Of a stretch of 64,000 nucleotides of DNA, positions 16,300 through 23,875 are shown in pieces; the first letter of the stretch is position 1, and every line of letters starts with the position of its first letter. The translations under genes were made by a program, and so were the position numbers. The stretch is from Anaerolineae bacterium (GTDB taxonomy: Bacteria > Chloroflexota > Anaerolineae > Caldilineales > Caldilineaceae), in assembly GCA_030432295.1 (NCBI GenBank), contig JAUIHI010000026.1, forward strand, positions 1 through 64,000, written 5' to 3'. The notes below the pieces were generated by a model. The model had not been told where the DNA came from. It did not search any database and was given only the letters and a program-made list of their open reading frames with translations.

Positions 16300-18846
16300 C
16301 TATCGGTTTGAGCGCCCCGCCGACACGCCCCAACTGCGATAGGTGTCGCCCGTGGCAGGTCGGGCCGCGGGCGCAGGGGTAGAGCGGGGCGAAGTGATCT
16401 CCGGTAGATTGACCCAGGCCGGGTTCAGGTGAAATTCTTCGGTATTGGGAAAATCGTGGGTGTTCTCGTATTGGGCCTGAAACTCGTCCAGATTCTCCAG
16501 CAGCGTCACCGGCAGGCCGTGGACAATCCAGACTGCGTCCATGCGGCTGGTGTCGCCCGTGGGAACCCATTTGATGTCCTCCTGGCCGATCATAGCCATT
16601 GCCAGCCCGCTGTCGTCCTCACGGCTGGCGGGGGTGGCGGCCAGGCGGATGTGCTCCAAATCCCCGTCGTGGAAGCTGAAGCGGTCCGCGTCCCAGCGGA
16701 TGTAGGGGTTGAGCCGGTCCAGCCACTGATGCACCCGGTTGTTGGGCAGGGGGCGAGACTGGTCCACCTCCGTGCCGTACTGGACGCCGATGACGTGGCG
16801 GATGTCCACCAGCCGGCTGACCCGGTTGAGCAGGCCCGCGCTCTGGCTGATGCCCTCGGCCAGCAGATTGAAGACCTGATCCGCGGGCAGGGCGATGGCG
16901 TGGTGGAGCAGATTGTCGGTCAGTTTGCCCAGCAATGTCTGCCAGTCGTCGGGATAGACCGCTTGGGCCGCGCGCTGGTAGAAGTGCTGTAAATAGTCCC
17001 GGCCCACCACACCCGTCTCCAGCTCGTAATAGGTGCTGGTGCTGGGGCTGCCGTCGGGGATGCGGGGATCAATGCGGTCCGCGGCCCGGCTGGCCTCCTG
17101 ATTGGCCTGCACCAGCGCAGCCGCGGCGTTGTTCATTTGATTGCGGAAGACCTCGCGCATACGCTGGGCGTACTTGCCCAACTCATCCACCAGCACCCGT
17201 TCCAATGCGTCCCGGCGCTGGTAGAGACGGGCGCGGGCCTTGCGGGTGGAGAGGTCTTTGGACCGCTCCCTGGCCTGGCGGGGACTGAAGGCGGAGAGGA
17301 GCAGATCGCCGAAGCCACCGGCCAGTTGACCCACCCGTTCCGACGCGCCACCCTCCTGAGCCAGGAGTGAGCGCCAGCGGCCCCGGTCGTCCTCGTCCAC
17401 GGGCTGGTTATTGAGCAAGAAAAGCCGCTGGCGGCTGAGTGCTTCCTGGGGCGCGGTGGCCGGATTCAGTGGTCCCAGCAGTTCGGCCAGGGCAATCGCC
17501 CCGCGTAGACCGGTCTCAGTCATAGCCTGGCGGAAGGCGTTGTCCACAGCCTCTCGGAAGCCAAGCCACGCGCCCCGCTGCTCCTCGACTTCTGCCTCCA
17601 TCTCCTCCAGCCGGTCGTTGTCCAACGCCAGATAGCGGGAGCGCATAAAGGCCAGCAGCCCCTGCCAGATGGTCATCACCTGCTGGCGTTCGGCTGCGGT
17701 CATGGGCTGGCGGGGATCGCCCAGGCCTGGGCCGGAGGCGAAGCGGCGGATCACATCGGCCAGAAAGGCCCGTTGCCAGAAGGAAGTGATCGACTCATTG
17801 GGGGTGACCAGCGCTGATGCGGCAAAGCTGCTATAGACCAGATAGTTGCCGCTCTTGGGTTTGGGCTTCTCGCCCACCACTTCGGCAGAGGGGCCGCTAC
17901 CGCTCATTCGCTCACGCACGACGTTGACTTCCAACCCCAGAATTTCGCTGCTCAGGTGGCTGATGGCGGTCAGTTGGATCAGATGCGCGGCCAACTGCTC
18001 GGCGTCGGACTTGCGGGTCAGGCTGCGCCCGTCCCGGTTGGTGCGCCCGACCAGAAAGATGAAGTCGAAGGGTGCGTAGGGGGTGTCGGGGAGGGCGCGC
18101 TGCTCGCTGGGATAGAGTTCCTGGAACTGTTGGGTCTCTTGGAAATAGTTGAGTTCTTTGAGCGCGGCGTAGGCGTTGGCTTTGATGCGCCGCCGCTGCA
18201 AGTCGCTGCTGATTTCCTCTTCCAGCACATCGGGCAGGTAGAAGATACCCACAACCCGGGCATTGCTGCGCACCAGCGCCCGCACCCGGTGGGCCACATC
18301 CATAAACATCCCGGAGCCGGTTCCACCGCACAGGCTGCTGACGACGTAGACGAGCTGGTAGTTGCCCATCACCGGGAAGCCCCGATTCTGGGCCATTTCG
18401 TTGTCGCGGATTTTGTCCAGCCCCGCGTATTTTGTCTCCAGCAGCCGCTTGAAGTTGACGTAATTGCGGAAGAAGGAGAGGCGTCCAATCGGGCGCAACT
18501 GCTTGGCCCCGTTGTGGATATAGCCCAGGGGGATCGACGGGTAGTTCCACCAACTGGCGATCTCCGGGTGATTTTCCAGATTGTCCACCAGCCGGGTGGC
18601 GTCGAATTTGCCCATATAGGCGAACTCATCCGCGTAGAGGGGTTCCTGATCCAGCCGGTTGACCAGTGGCTCCGTGTCCAGGGCCAGGAGTTGGATCATT
18701 CCGGGCAGGGCGTCGCTGCCCCAGACGTTGCGCAGGCGGCGTTTGACCGCGCGCACGGTATTTGTACCCATCCCGCCCACGCCGATGACGAGGGTGGGGT
18801 AGATGGTGGGCTTTTCGCCGATAAGTTTCGCGCCGTTTAGATTCAT
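16300..18846 (-). CDS. Tubulin-like (FtsZ/tubulin superfamily) GTPase
   Basis: Large cytoplasmic protein of 848 residues. The N-terminal GTPase domain has the Rossmann start LVIGVGGMGTNTVRAVKRR (about 20-38) and the tubulin signature loop SLCGGTGSGMFMDVAHRV (about 172-189), which binds GTP phosphates in FtsZ and tubulin. A NAYAALKEL helix follows. The C-terminal 500 residues are helical and specific to this family (Tubulin_2-like). Members are predicted to polymerise and to act in membrane remodelling with a vWA protein, and such a gene lies upstream here. No membrane helix, so it probably acts on the inner membrane face. The intact GTPase motif contrasts with its downstream neighbour. Confidence 0.85.
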   Translation of the reverse strand: MNLNGAKLIGEKPTIYPTLVIGVGGMGTNTVRAVKRRLRNVWGSDALPGMIQLLALDTEPLVNRLDQEPLYADEFAYMGKFDATRLVDNLENHPEIASWWNYPSIPLGYIHNGAKQLRPIGRLSFFRNYVNFKRLLETKYAGLDKIRDNEMAQNRGFPVMGNYQLVYVVSSLCGGTGSGMFMDVAHRVRALVRSNARVVGIFYLPDVLEEEISSDLQRRRIKANAYAALKELNYFQETQQFQELYPSEQRALPDTPYAPFDFIFLVGRTNRDGRSLTRKSDAEQLAAHLIQLTAISHLSSEILGLEVNVVRERMSGSGPSAEVVGEKPKPKSGNYLVYSSFAASALVTPNESITSFWQRAFLADVIRRFASGPGLGDPRQPMTAAERQQVMTIWQGLLAFMRSRYLALDNDRLEEMEAEVEEQRGAWLGFREAVDNAFRQAMTETGLRGAIALAELLGPLNPATAPQEALSRQRLFLLNNQPVDEDDRGRWRSLLAQEGGASERVGQLAGGFGDLLLSAFSPRQARERSKDLSTRKARARLYQRRDALERVLVDELGKYAQRMREVFRNQMNNAAAALVQANQEASRAADRIDPRIPDGSPSTSTYYELETGVVGRDYLQHFYQRAAQAVYPDDWQTLLGKLTDNLLHHAIALPADQVFNLLAEGISQSAGLLNRVSRLVDIRHVIGVQYGTEVDQSRPLPNNRVHQWLDRLNPYIRWDADRFSFHDGDLEHIRLAATPASREDDSGLAMAMIGQEDIKWVPTGDTSRMDAVWIVHGLPVTLLENLDEFQAQYENTHDFPNTEEFHLNPAWVNLPEITSPRSTPAPAARPATGDTYRSWGVSAGRSNR

Positions 18847-18859
18847 TCAACTTTCCTAA

Positions 18860-19030
18860 CAAAAGAACACGGATTTGCACAGATGCAAGGGATTGTCACG
18901 GATTTGGAAGAAACGCAGATTGCGCAGCTATGCCCTGAGCCTGTCGAAGGGAAAGCGCTGATTTACGCAGATGATCACTCGTTCCCATCGCTCCGCGTGG
19001 GAATGGGCTGTGGACGCTCCGCGTCCTGCT
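18860..19030. repeat. Mosaic of short dispersed repeats
   Basis: The 185-base gap upstream of the tubulin-like gene holds pieces of several repeat families. These include CACGGATTTGCACAGA and CACGGATTTGGAAG (18869-18908), CTGAGCCTGTCGAAGG (18937-18952), and hairpins CGTTCCCATCGCTCCGCGTGGG (split around 18981-19001) and GGACGCTCCGCGTCC (19013-19027). No clear promoter seen. Confidence 0.6.
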
Positions 19031-19031
19031 T

Positions 19032-19616
19032 CTACCAATCGTCATCTTCCTCAGCAATTTCCTGGGCGACCAGTTCCCGCCACATATCCATCACTGGGGT
19101 GTCAGCCTCACTGCTTTGCAGCAGGAGAGCGACCGGCCCAACTTCCCGTTTAAGTTCAGGAAATGCAAGCAGCAGCAGCGCCAAATCTCGCCAGTCTGTG
19201 CCCGATTTGGGCTGTCCTCGCCGCTGGCAATAGGATATGACTTTGCTGGCGATCAGTTCCTCCGGTGTCAGAACGAGAATTTGCTCGATGCGCTGAGTCT
19301 GGGGCAAAGTCTCGACTTCCCGAATGTCCACCAGATGGCGGTTGCCAGATTTTTGCGTCTGAAATACCCGATGGCCGCGCCCACCAGCGACCTGACGGAC
19401 GCGCACAGCGATATGGAAACGGTCGTGCAGATACTCTTGCAATTCGGCTGCCAGCTCTGCGGCTCTGGGCGAGAGTAAGTCCACGTCCTGGGTCATGCGC
19501 GGCTCGTCCACGTAGGCGTTGACCGCCTGAGCGCCGAAGAGCACAGCGTCGTCCCGGTCGCGCAGGAATTCCAGCACGGCCTGATGGATCGAGGAGAGTG
19601 GCACTGTTTCAGCCAT
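19032..19616 (-). CDS. Nucleotidyltransferase-fold protein (AbiEii-like)
   Basis: 194-residue protein with the substrate-binding half of a polymerase-beta-type nucleotidyltransferase. VLFGAQAVNAYVDEPRMTQDVDLL shows the glycine turn, the Arg-x-Thr and the DVD metal-binding pair, followed by a helical region (LTPEELIASKVISY, DWRDLALLLLAF) as in AbiEii/AbiGii-type proteins. Those are often toxins of type IV toxin-antitoxin systems, but no AbiEi antitoxin gene is adjacent. I chose ATG 19616 because GGGAG lies 6 bases upstream; an in-frame ATG at 19655 would add 13 residues. It sits between the vWA and tubulin-like genes on the same strand. Confidence 0.75.
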   Translation of the reverse strand: MAETVPLSSIHQAVLEFLRDRDDAVLFGAQAVNAYVDEPRMTQDVDLLSPRAAELAAELQEYLHDRFHIAVRVRQVAGGRGHRVFQTQKSGNRHLVDIREVETLPQTQRIEQILVLTPEELIASKVISYCQRRGQPKSGTDWRDLALLLLAFPELKREVGPVALLLQSSEADTPVMDMWRELVAQEIAEEDDDW

Positions 19617-19697
19617 CACAAACTCCCGGAAGGTGAGTACATCCGCGTTCAACATTAATTTTTCTCATTTCGTTCCAGCGCAAGCGAACAGCCTGCG

Positions 19698-22600
19698 TTA
19701 CCACCCACTCTTCCACGGATCACCCGCGCCGCTGGCAGTGCCATTCGTGGCGGCGGGCGACGGAGCAGGCGTGCGCTCGCTGTTGCCACCGAATCCCCAG
19801 TCGGTGTTGCCCCATTGGCTCTCCCAGTTCGTCTCCGACGAATTTGCTTCGGCGCTGGCCGCGTCCACAAAGGACGCATTGATGAAGGCATTGGCCGGCT
19901 CTGGCAAGAAGTCGGGTTGGGGCAGGGTGACCACCGGCTCTTCGTCCTCTGCATAGCCCCGGTTGCGGGCACGGGCCACAAAAATCAGCAGGAGCAGCAG
20001 CGTCAACGGGCCGGTGCAAAGGAGCAGAGGCAGGCTGTAGATCGGGCGCAGCCACCACTCCACATAGCGCTGGTAGGCCGTCGGGCTGCGGAAGCTGATG
20101 GGCACAGAGCGCCCCTCTCCCGGCAGCCCTTCGATGCCCAGAACGATGTCCCCGCTGTAGAAGCTGCCCCGCAGCGGATCCTGGGGAATGCTCTTGCGGG
20201 CCACCAGCGCCACGGGAATTTCGTAGAATCCGTCGGCGTTTGGCGCACCGTTGACCTCAATCGACGCGCTCTCCAAAAAGCTCTCGTCCAGTTCGGTGAT
20301 GCCGTCGCCGGTCTCGCCCGCGGCGGCAATCCCCTCCACTTGTACCACAAAAGGCGTACTCCCGTCGAAACGGAGCAGGAGCGGTTGGGTCGAACGCTCT
20401 CCGGCCTGGCCCACGTCGCCGAAGTTGAGATCACCCACGACGCTCCACTCTACGCCCCGGATTTGCAGCCGCCACTCCACCGATGACGGGAAGATGTCAA
20501 AATCTTCGCTCGGCCCGCTCAGGCTGATCTGACCGAAGCAACCGCCGGGCAGCACAGGCGTCTGGCTGACCAGTTGCACAGGCAGCAGCCAGCGGTCGCC
20601 CTCGGCCCGCAGATCGCCGGATGTGAGGGAAAGGCCCACACAACTGCTCTCGGCCAGGGACGCGGTCAGGCGGAAAGGCTTGCCCGCGTCGAAGGTGACG
20701 GGCAGGAGCGTCTCTTCGTTGATGCGGAAGTTGGGCGACGTATTGAATTTGACTTCGCCAAAATCGGCCACCTGACTCTGGACCCGGGCCGCAGAACGGG
20801 CCACGGACAGGGCGACGGGCAGCACCGGCGACGGGCGAATCTTCACATCCATCGGCAGGCCGTTGGGAGTGGTCGCGGCCAGTTCGATCTCGCCGCTGTA
20901 ATCGCCGGGACGCAGCAGGTCCAGCCCGTCTACCCGTAGGTAGCCGGTGGCTGTATCGCTCTCCGGCACGTCAATTGCAAAGTTGAGCGCGGCCTGGCTG
21001 ACCGCTTCGCCTGTGTCGGCCCGGCGCAGGACCAGACGGGCGGTGAGTTGACCGATCTCCTCGGCAGTCCCCGCGCCGACGGTAATCGGCCAGCCCTCCG
21101 CGGGCATCCGGTTCAGGTCGATGGGGCTGGGCAGGCCGCGCAGATAGACCGCGGGCTCCACATTCAGATTCGCTTCGGCCCAATCCCCAAAGCGTACGCC
21201 ATCCGCGACAGCGCTGACCAGATAGGTGACCCGATAGCTGCGCCCATCTGCCGGAGTAAAGTCGGCGTTGATGCAGAGACGGGACACACAGGTCATCGCG
21301 GCCTGAAAGACAGGGACGCCATTTTCATCGTCGGTAATATCAGAAACGTAGGCCGTCGCCACCAGCCCTTCCACGGGCAGACCGGGGCCGAATCCCGCTT
21401 GCAGCCGGGCGCGGCCGTCGTCCAACAGGCCGGGGTCGTCGGGCCGGGGGGTGAAGACCTCCAGACGGGGCAGATCGGCCCGCCCTTCCAGCCGAAAAGT
21501 GCGGCGCAGTTGCAGGGGCGTGGCGTCGTCGCCCAACTGAATCACCACTTCGTTGGATGCGGTGGAGTAGGGAATCGCGCCCAGCGCGTCCACCCCGCCC
21601 GCGTCTTTGCCAAAGGTGGGGATGGGCGTGCGTCCGTCCAACAGCAGCGCTTCCCCCGCGGCGGGACCGGCCCCGCGCACAACGAGGAGCGGCTGCTTGC
21701 CCGCCGGATAGTAGCGGGTGGAAGCCGGACTGCTGAGAGCGCTGGGGGGCGGGAAGATCAGTTCCGGGTAGCTGGCGGCGCGGATGACCGCGAAAGCGCT
21801 CAGGTCGCTGGTCTCCGCACTCCAATTGCCAGGGGTGACGCTGCCGGCGATGGCGTTCAACTCCACATTGCCGTCGTTGAGCAGGCTGGCGGTCAGGGCC
21901 GGGTTGCCGTCCTGGCGCACGGCACTGAGTGCGGCCCGGGGACTGACGACGGCGATCTCCTGCACGCCCTGGCTCTGGCGGGTGGTGAAGGCGATGCTGC
22001 CGTTGGCGTCCCGACTGGTGACGACGGAACGGTCCGATTTCATCTCGGCGAAGAGTTCGCTGAAGACCCGCAGCAGTTCGGGCGCGTTGGCCGCGTCCCG
22101 CACAAGGGCGGTGCTGCTCTGATCCTTCAAAAATTCGCCGGAGCAACCGGATGTAGGGTTGCAGAGGACAACAGGAAAGACGAGAACCCCCGCAGCCTGC
22201 AACTGCTCGAACTGATCCCGAATGGTCTCCTTCTGGGCGGCCAGGGGCAGGGTTCCATCGGCGGTGGGTTCGCCGTCGGTCAGGAGCAGGACGTACTGGC
22301 TGCGGTTGGGCTGGCGGTTGGCCTCCAACAGGCGGATGGCCTCGGCCAGACCCAAATCCATACGGGTGTAGCCCCGGGGATAGTAGTTGGTGGGGGCTTC
22401 CAACGACGCGGCCAGACGGCGACGGTTTTCACTGCCGCCTGCGCTCTGCATTGCGCCCAACGCGCCCACGCCCTCGGCCTGGCTGTCGAAGCGCACGACT
22501 GCGATGCGATCTTCCTCGTCGGCCAGATGGATGAGGAGCCGGGCCGCGCTGTAGCGCAGTTCGTCCGGGTCGCTGGGCTGGTTGACGCTGGGAAAGTTGC

Positions 22601-22826
22601 AGGGCGGGGTTGTGGGCAGCCCTTCTCGGGGCCAGGGCCAGCAGGTCGCCATACTGCCAGAGTCGTCGAGCAGCACCACCACATCAATCGGCTCGGTGGC
22701 TGGGCCAGTGGGGACGGATGTCTGGGCGCTGTCCGCGGCAAAGAGGGGTGCGGCGCTGCCCAGGCTTGCCAGGAGCAGCGCGAACCCCAGAATCACTTTG
22801 AAAAGGTGCGAGAATGTTGCATTCAT
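19698..22826 (-). CDS. von Willebrand factor A domain membrane protein
   Basis: Exported, membrane-anchored protein of 1042 residues. A signal peptide (about 1-31) is followed by a vWA domain at about 46-260 with the metal-ion site VVVLLDDSGSMA (Asp54-Ser58) and VLLLTDGEPTADG. Then come several beta-rich, Ig-like extracellular modules, one membrane helix at about 926-950 (LPLLLCTGPLTLLLLLIFVA) and an acidic cytoplasmic tail of about 90 residues. The layout suggests an outside sensor or adhesive part connected through the membrane to a tail that could contact the tubulin-like protein. First gene of the minus-strand cluster. A TACAAT (minus strand, 22835-22840) lies just upstream but no -35 is evident. 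Confidence 0.85.
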   Translation of the reverse strand: MNATFSHLFKVILGFALLLASLGSAAPLFAADSAQTSVPTGPATEPIDVVVLLDDSGSMATCWPWPREGLPTTPPCNFPSVNQPSDPDELRYSAARLLIHLADEEDRIAVVRFDSQAEGVGALGAMQSAGGSENRRRLAASLEAPTNYYPRGYTRMDLGLAEAIRLLEANRQPNRSQYVLLLTDGEPTADGTLPLAAQKETIRDQFEQLQAAGVLVFPVVLCNPTSGCSGEFLKDQSSTALVRDAANAPELLRVFSELFAEMKSDRSVVTSRDANGSIAFTTRQSQGVQEIAVVSPRAALSAVRQDGNPALTASLLNDGNVELNAIAGSVTPGNWSAETSDLSAFAVIRAASYPELIFPPPSALSSPASTRYYPAGKQPLLVVRGAGPAAGEALLLDGRTPIPTFGKDAGGVDALGAIPYSTASNEVVIQLGDDATPLQLRRTFRLEGRADLPRLEVFTPRPDDPGLLDDGRARLQAGFGPGLPVEGLVATAYVSDITDDENGVPVFQAAMTCVSRLCINADFTPADGRSYRVTYLVSAVADGVRFGDWAEANLNVEPAVYLRGLPSPIDLNRMPAEGWPITVGAGTAEEIGQLTARLVLRRADTGEAVSQAALNFAIDVPESDTATGYLRVDGLDLLRPGDYSGEIELAATTPNGLPMDVKIRPSPVLPVALSVARSAARVQSQVADFGEVKFNTSPNFRINEETLLPVTFDAGKPFRLTASLAESSCVGLSLTSGDLRAEGDRWLLPVQLVSQTPVLPGGCFGQISLSGPSEDFDIFPSSVEWRLQIRGVEWSVVGDLNFGDVGQAGERSTQPLLLRFDGSTPFVVQVEGIAAAGETGDGITELDESFLESASIEVNGAPNADGFYEIPVALVARKSIPQDPLRGSFYSGDIVLGIEGLPGEGRSVPISFRSPTAYQRYVEWWLRPIYSLPLLLCTGPLTLLLLLIFVARARNRGYAEDEEPVVTLPQPDFLPEPANAFINASFVDAASAEANSSETNWESQWGNTDWGFGGNSERTPAPSPAATNGTASGAGDPWKSGW

Positions 22827-22857
22827 ACGCTACTATTGTATCACAAAGATAAGAACT

Positions 22858-22986
22858 AGCGCCGGTTGAGTAGGCGGGTGCTTTTTCCCGCCGTATCGAA
22901 ACCAAGCGAGTTATATTCGAGATTGTCTGTAGACCCGCTCGCTTGGTTTCGATACGCCTCGAAGACTCGGCACTCAACCGGCGCTC
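22858..22986. repeat. Long palindrome, GCGCCGGTTGAG type
   Basis: Outer arms AGCGCCGGTTGAGT and ACTCAACCGGCGCT, inner arms CGTATCGAAACCAAGCGAG and CTCGCTTGGTTTCGATACG. It forms a long cruciform-capable repeat upstream of the vWA gene. A partial copy (GCGCCGGTTGAGCC ... GAAACCAAGCGGG) is at about 40794-40853. Confidence 0.8.
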
Positions 22987-22990
22987 ACTG

Positions 22991-23035
22991 GACTAAAAAA
23001 GGTGACAGTCACTTTCAGCAGTGACTGTCACCGGA
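22991..23035 (-). terminator. Intrinsic terminator of the DsbA operon (minus strand)
   Basis: Perfect 13-bp stem GGTGACAGTCACT / AGTGACTGTCACC (23001-23013 with 23020-23032) and 6-base loop. On the minus strand it is followed by TTTTTT (22995-23000). It ends transcription coming from the DsbA-like genes before the vWA gene. Confidence 0.92.
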
Positions 23036-23068
23036 AACGCTTGGGAGCAGAGTGAAGTTCCAGTGTAG

Positions 23069-23875
23069 CTATTGCGCCAGCAGCCTATCGAACAGTTGGG
23101 CAAAAGAATCGTAGGGAATCGCGCCCTGGATAATCTGCCCATTTGCATCGAAAGAGGGGCGCAGACGGATGCCCGCGGCCCGGCGTTCCTGGTCCATGTG
23201 GGCGATTTTGTCGATGACCGATTGGTCGCTCAGGCAGCCTTCGAAGGCGGCTGTGTCCAGCCCCAGTTCCCCGGCAAAGGCGACGAGGGTAGCATTTTCC
23301 AGACTCCAGAGTTCGCCCTGACGCTCGAAGATAGTGTCGTGCATACGCCAGAAGGCGATGGGAGACTGCTGTCCCGCGCACTCCGCGGCCTGGTGGGCCT
23401 GGGCAGATTGGCGGTGGTCGAGCACATGCCAGAAGGCCAACTGCACTTCGCCAGCGGCGACTTCGTTTTGCATAATTTCCGGTTCAACACGCAGCACGTG
23501 CGTGCGACAGGCACTTCAGAAAAAGTCCGAATAGTCGATGAGCCGGATGGGCGCCTCTGGATTACCCAATATATACAGCCCATCCACCAGCGCGGCGACT
23601 TGGGTCCAGTCTGGTTCGGGTTCCGGCGTACTGGTTGGCGCGGGTTCGACGACGGGCTGGGCAGTCGCAGTTGGCTCTGCGGCTGCGGGCACGGGTTCGG
23701 GTGTATCCGTCGGCGCGGGCGTATCCACCGGAAGCGGCGTCGCTGTCGCTTCTTCCGCAGCCACCGGGGCCGGGTTTTCGCTGGCGGCAGGCTGTGGCGG
23801 CGTAGCCGGACCACACCCTGCCATCAGCAGAAGGAGAAGCGCAAGGGGCGCTGCAAGTCGATGGGCGAAGGTCAT
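23069..23875 (-). CDS. DsbA-like lipoprotein, candidate selenoprotein with in-frame UGA
   Basis: Thioredoxin-fold oxidoreductase predicted to act outside the membrane. Read through a single UGA (minus strand 23518-23516) it is one frame of 268 residues: lipoprotein signal ending LLMAGC, Thr/Pro-rich linker, then a DsbA domain from about residue 93. The stop falls inside IDYSDFF-UGA-SACRTHVLR. The tandem DsbA upstream has FSDFQCPFCQRHT at the same place, so UGA replaces the first catalytic Cys (residue 120) while the second (Cys123) is kept. The rest is intact: FWRMHDTIFERQ, cis-Pro segment RLRPSFDANGQ and QGAIPYDSF. A SECIS-like hairpin follows the UGA. ATG 23875 overlaps the upstream stop (ATGA). 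Alternatives: nonsense mutation or sequencing error. Other genes here use UGA as a normal stop. Confidence 0.75.
23488..23504 (-). promoter_or_regulatory. Candidate bacterial SECIS hairpin
   Basis: On the minus strand, 11 bases after the in-frame UGA, CACGCA pairs with TGCGTG across the loop CGTGC; one further G-U pair extends the stem to 7 bp. The apical loop starts 17 bases after the UGA and has G as its second base. These values fit the usual bacterial SECIS pattern (short stem just downstream of UGA, G near the start of the loop). Evidence is by inspection only. Confidence 0.5.

Noticed and set aside
21048-22859. Plus-strand open frame of 603 codons opposite the vWA gene
   Set aside because: It is the antisense shadow of a high-GC gene that has a signal peptide, vWA motifs and a membrane helix. 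The antisense product is Gly/Arg/Gln-rich with no recognisable domain.
23069-23497. Separate gene starting at GTG 23497 (C-terminal half of the DsbA-like protein)
   Set aside because: The start lacks a ribosome site, and the product would be half a thioredoxin fold without its first strand and first Cys. Read-through of the UGA in the same frame explains it better.
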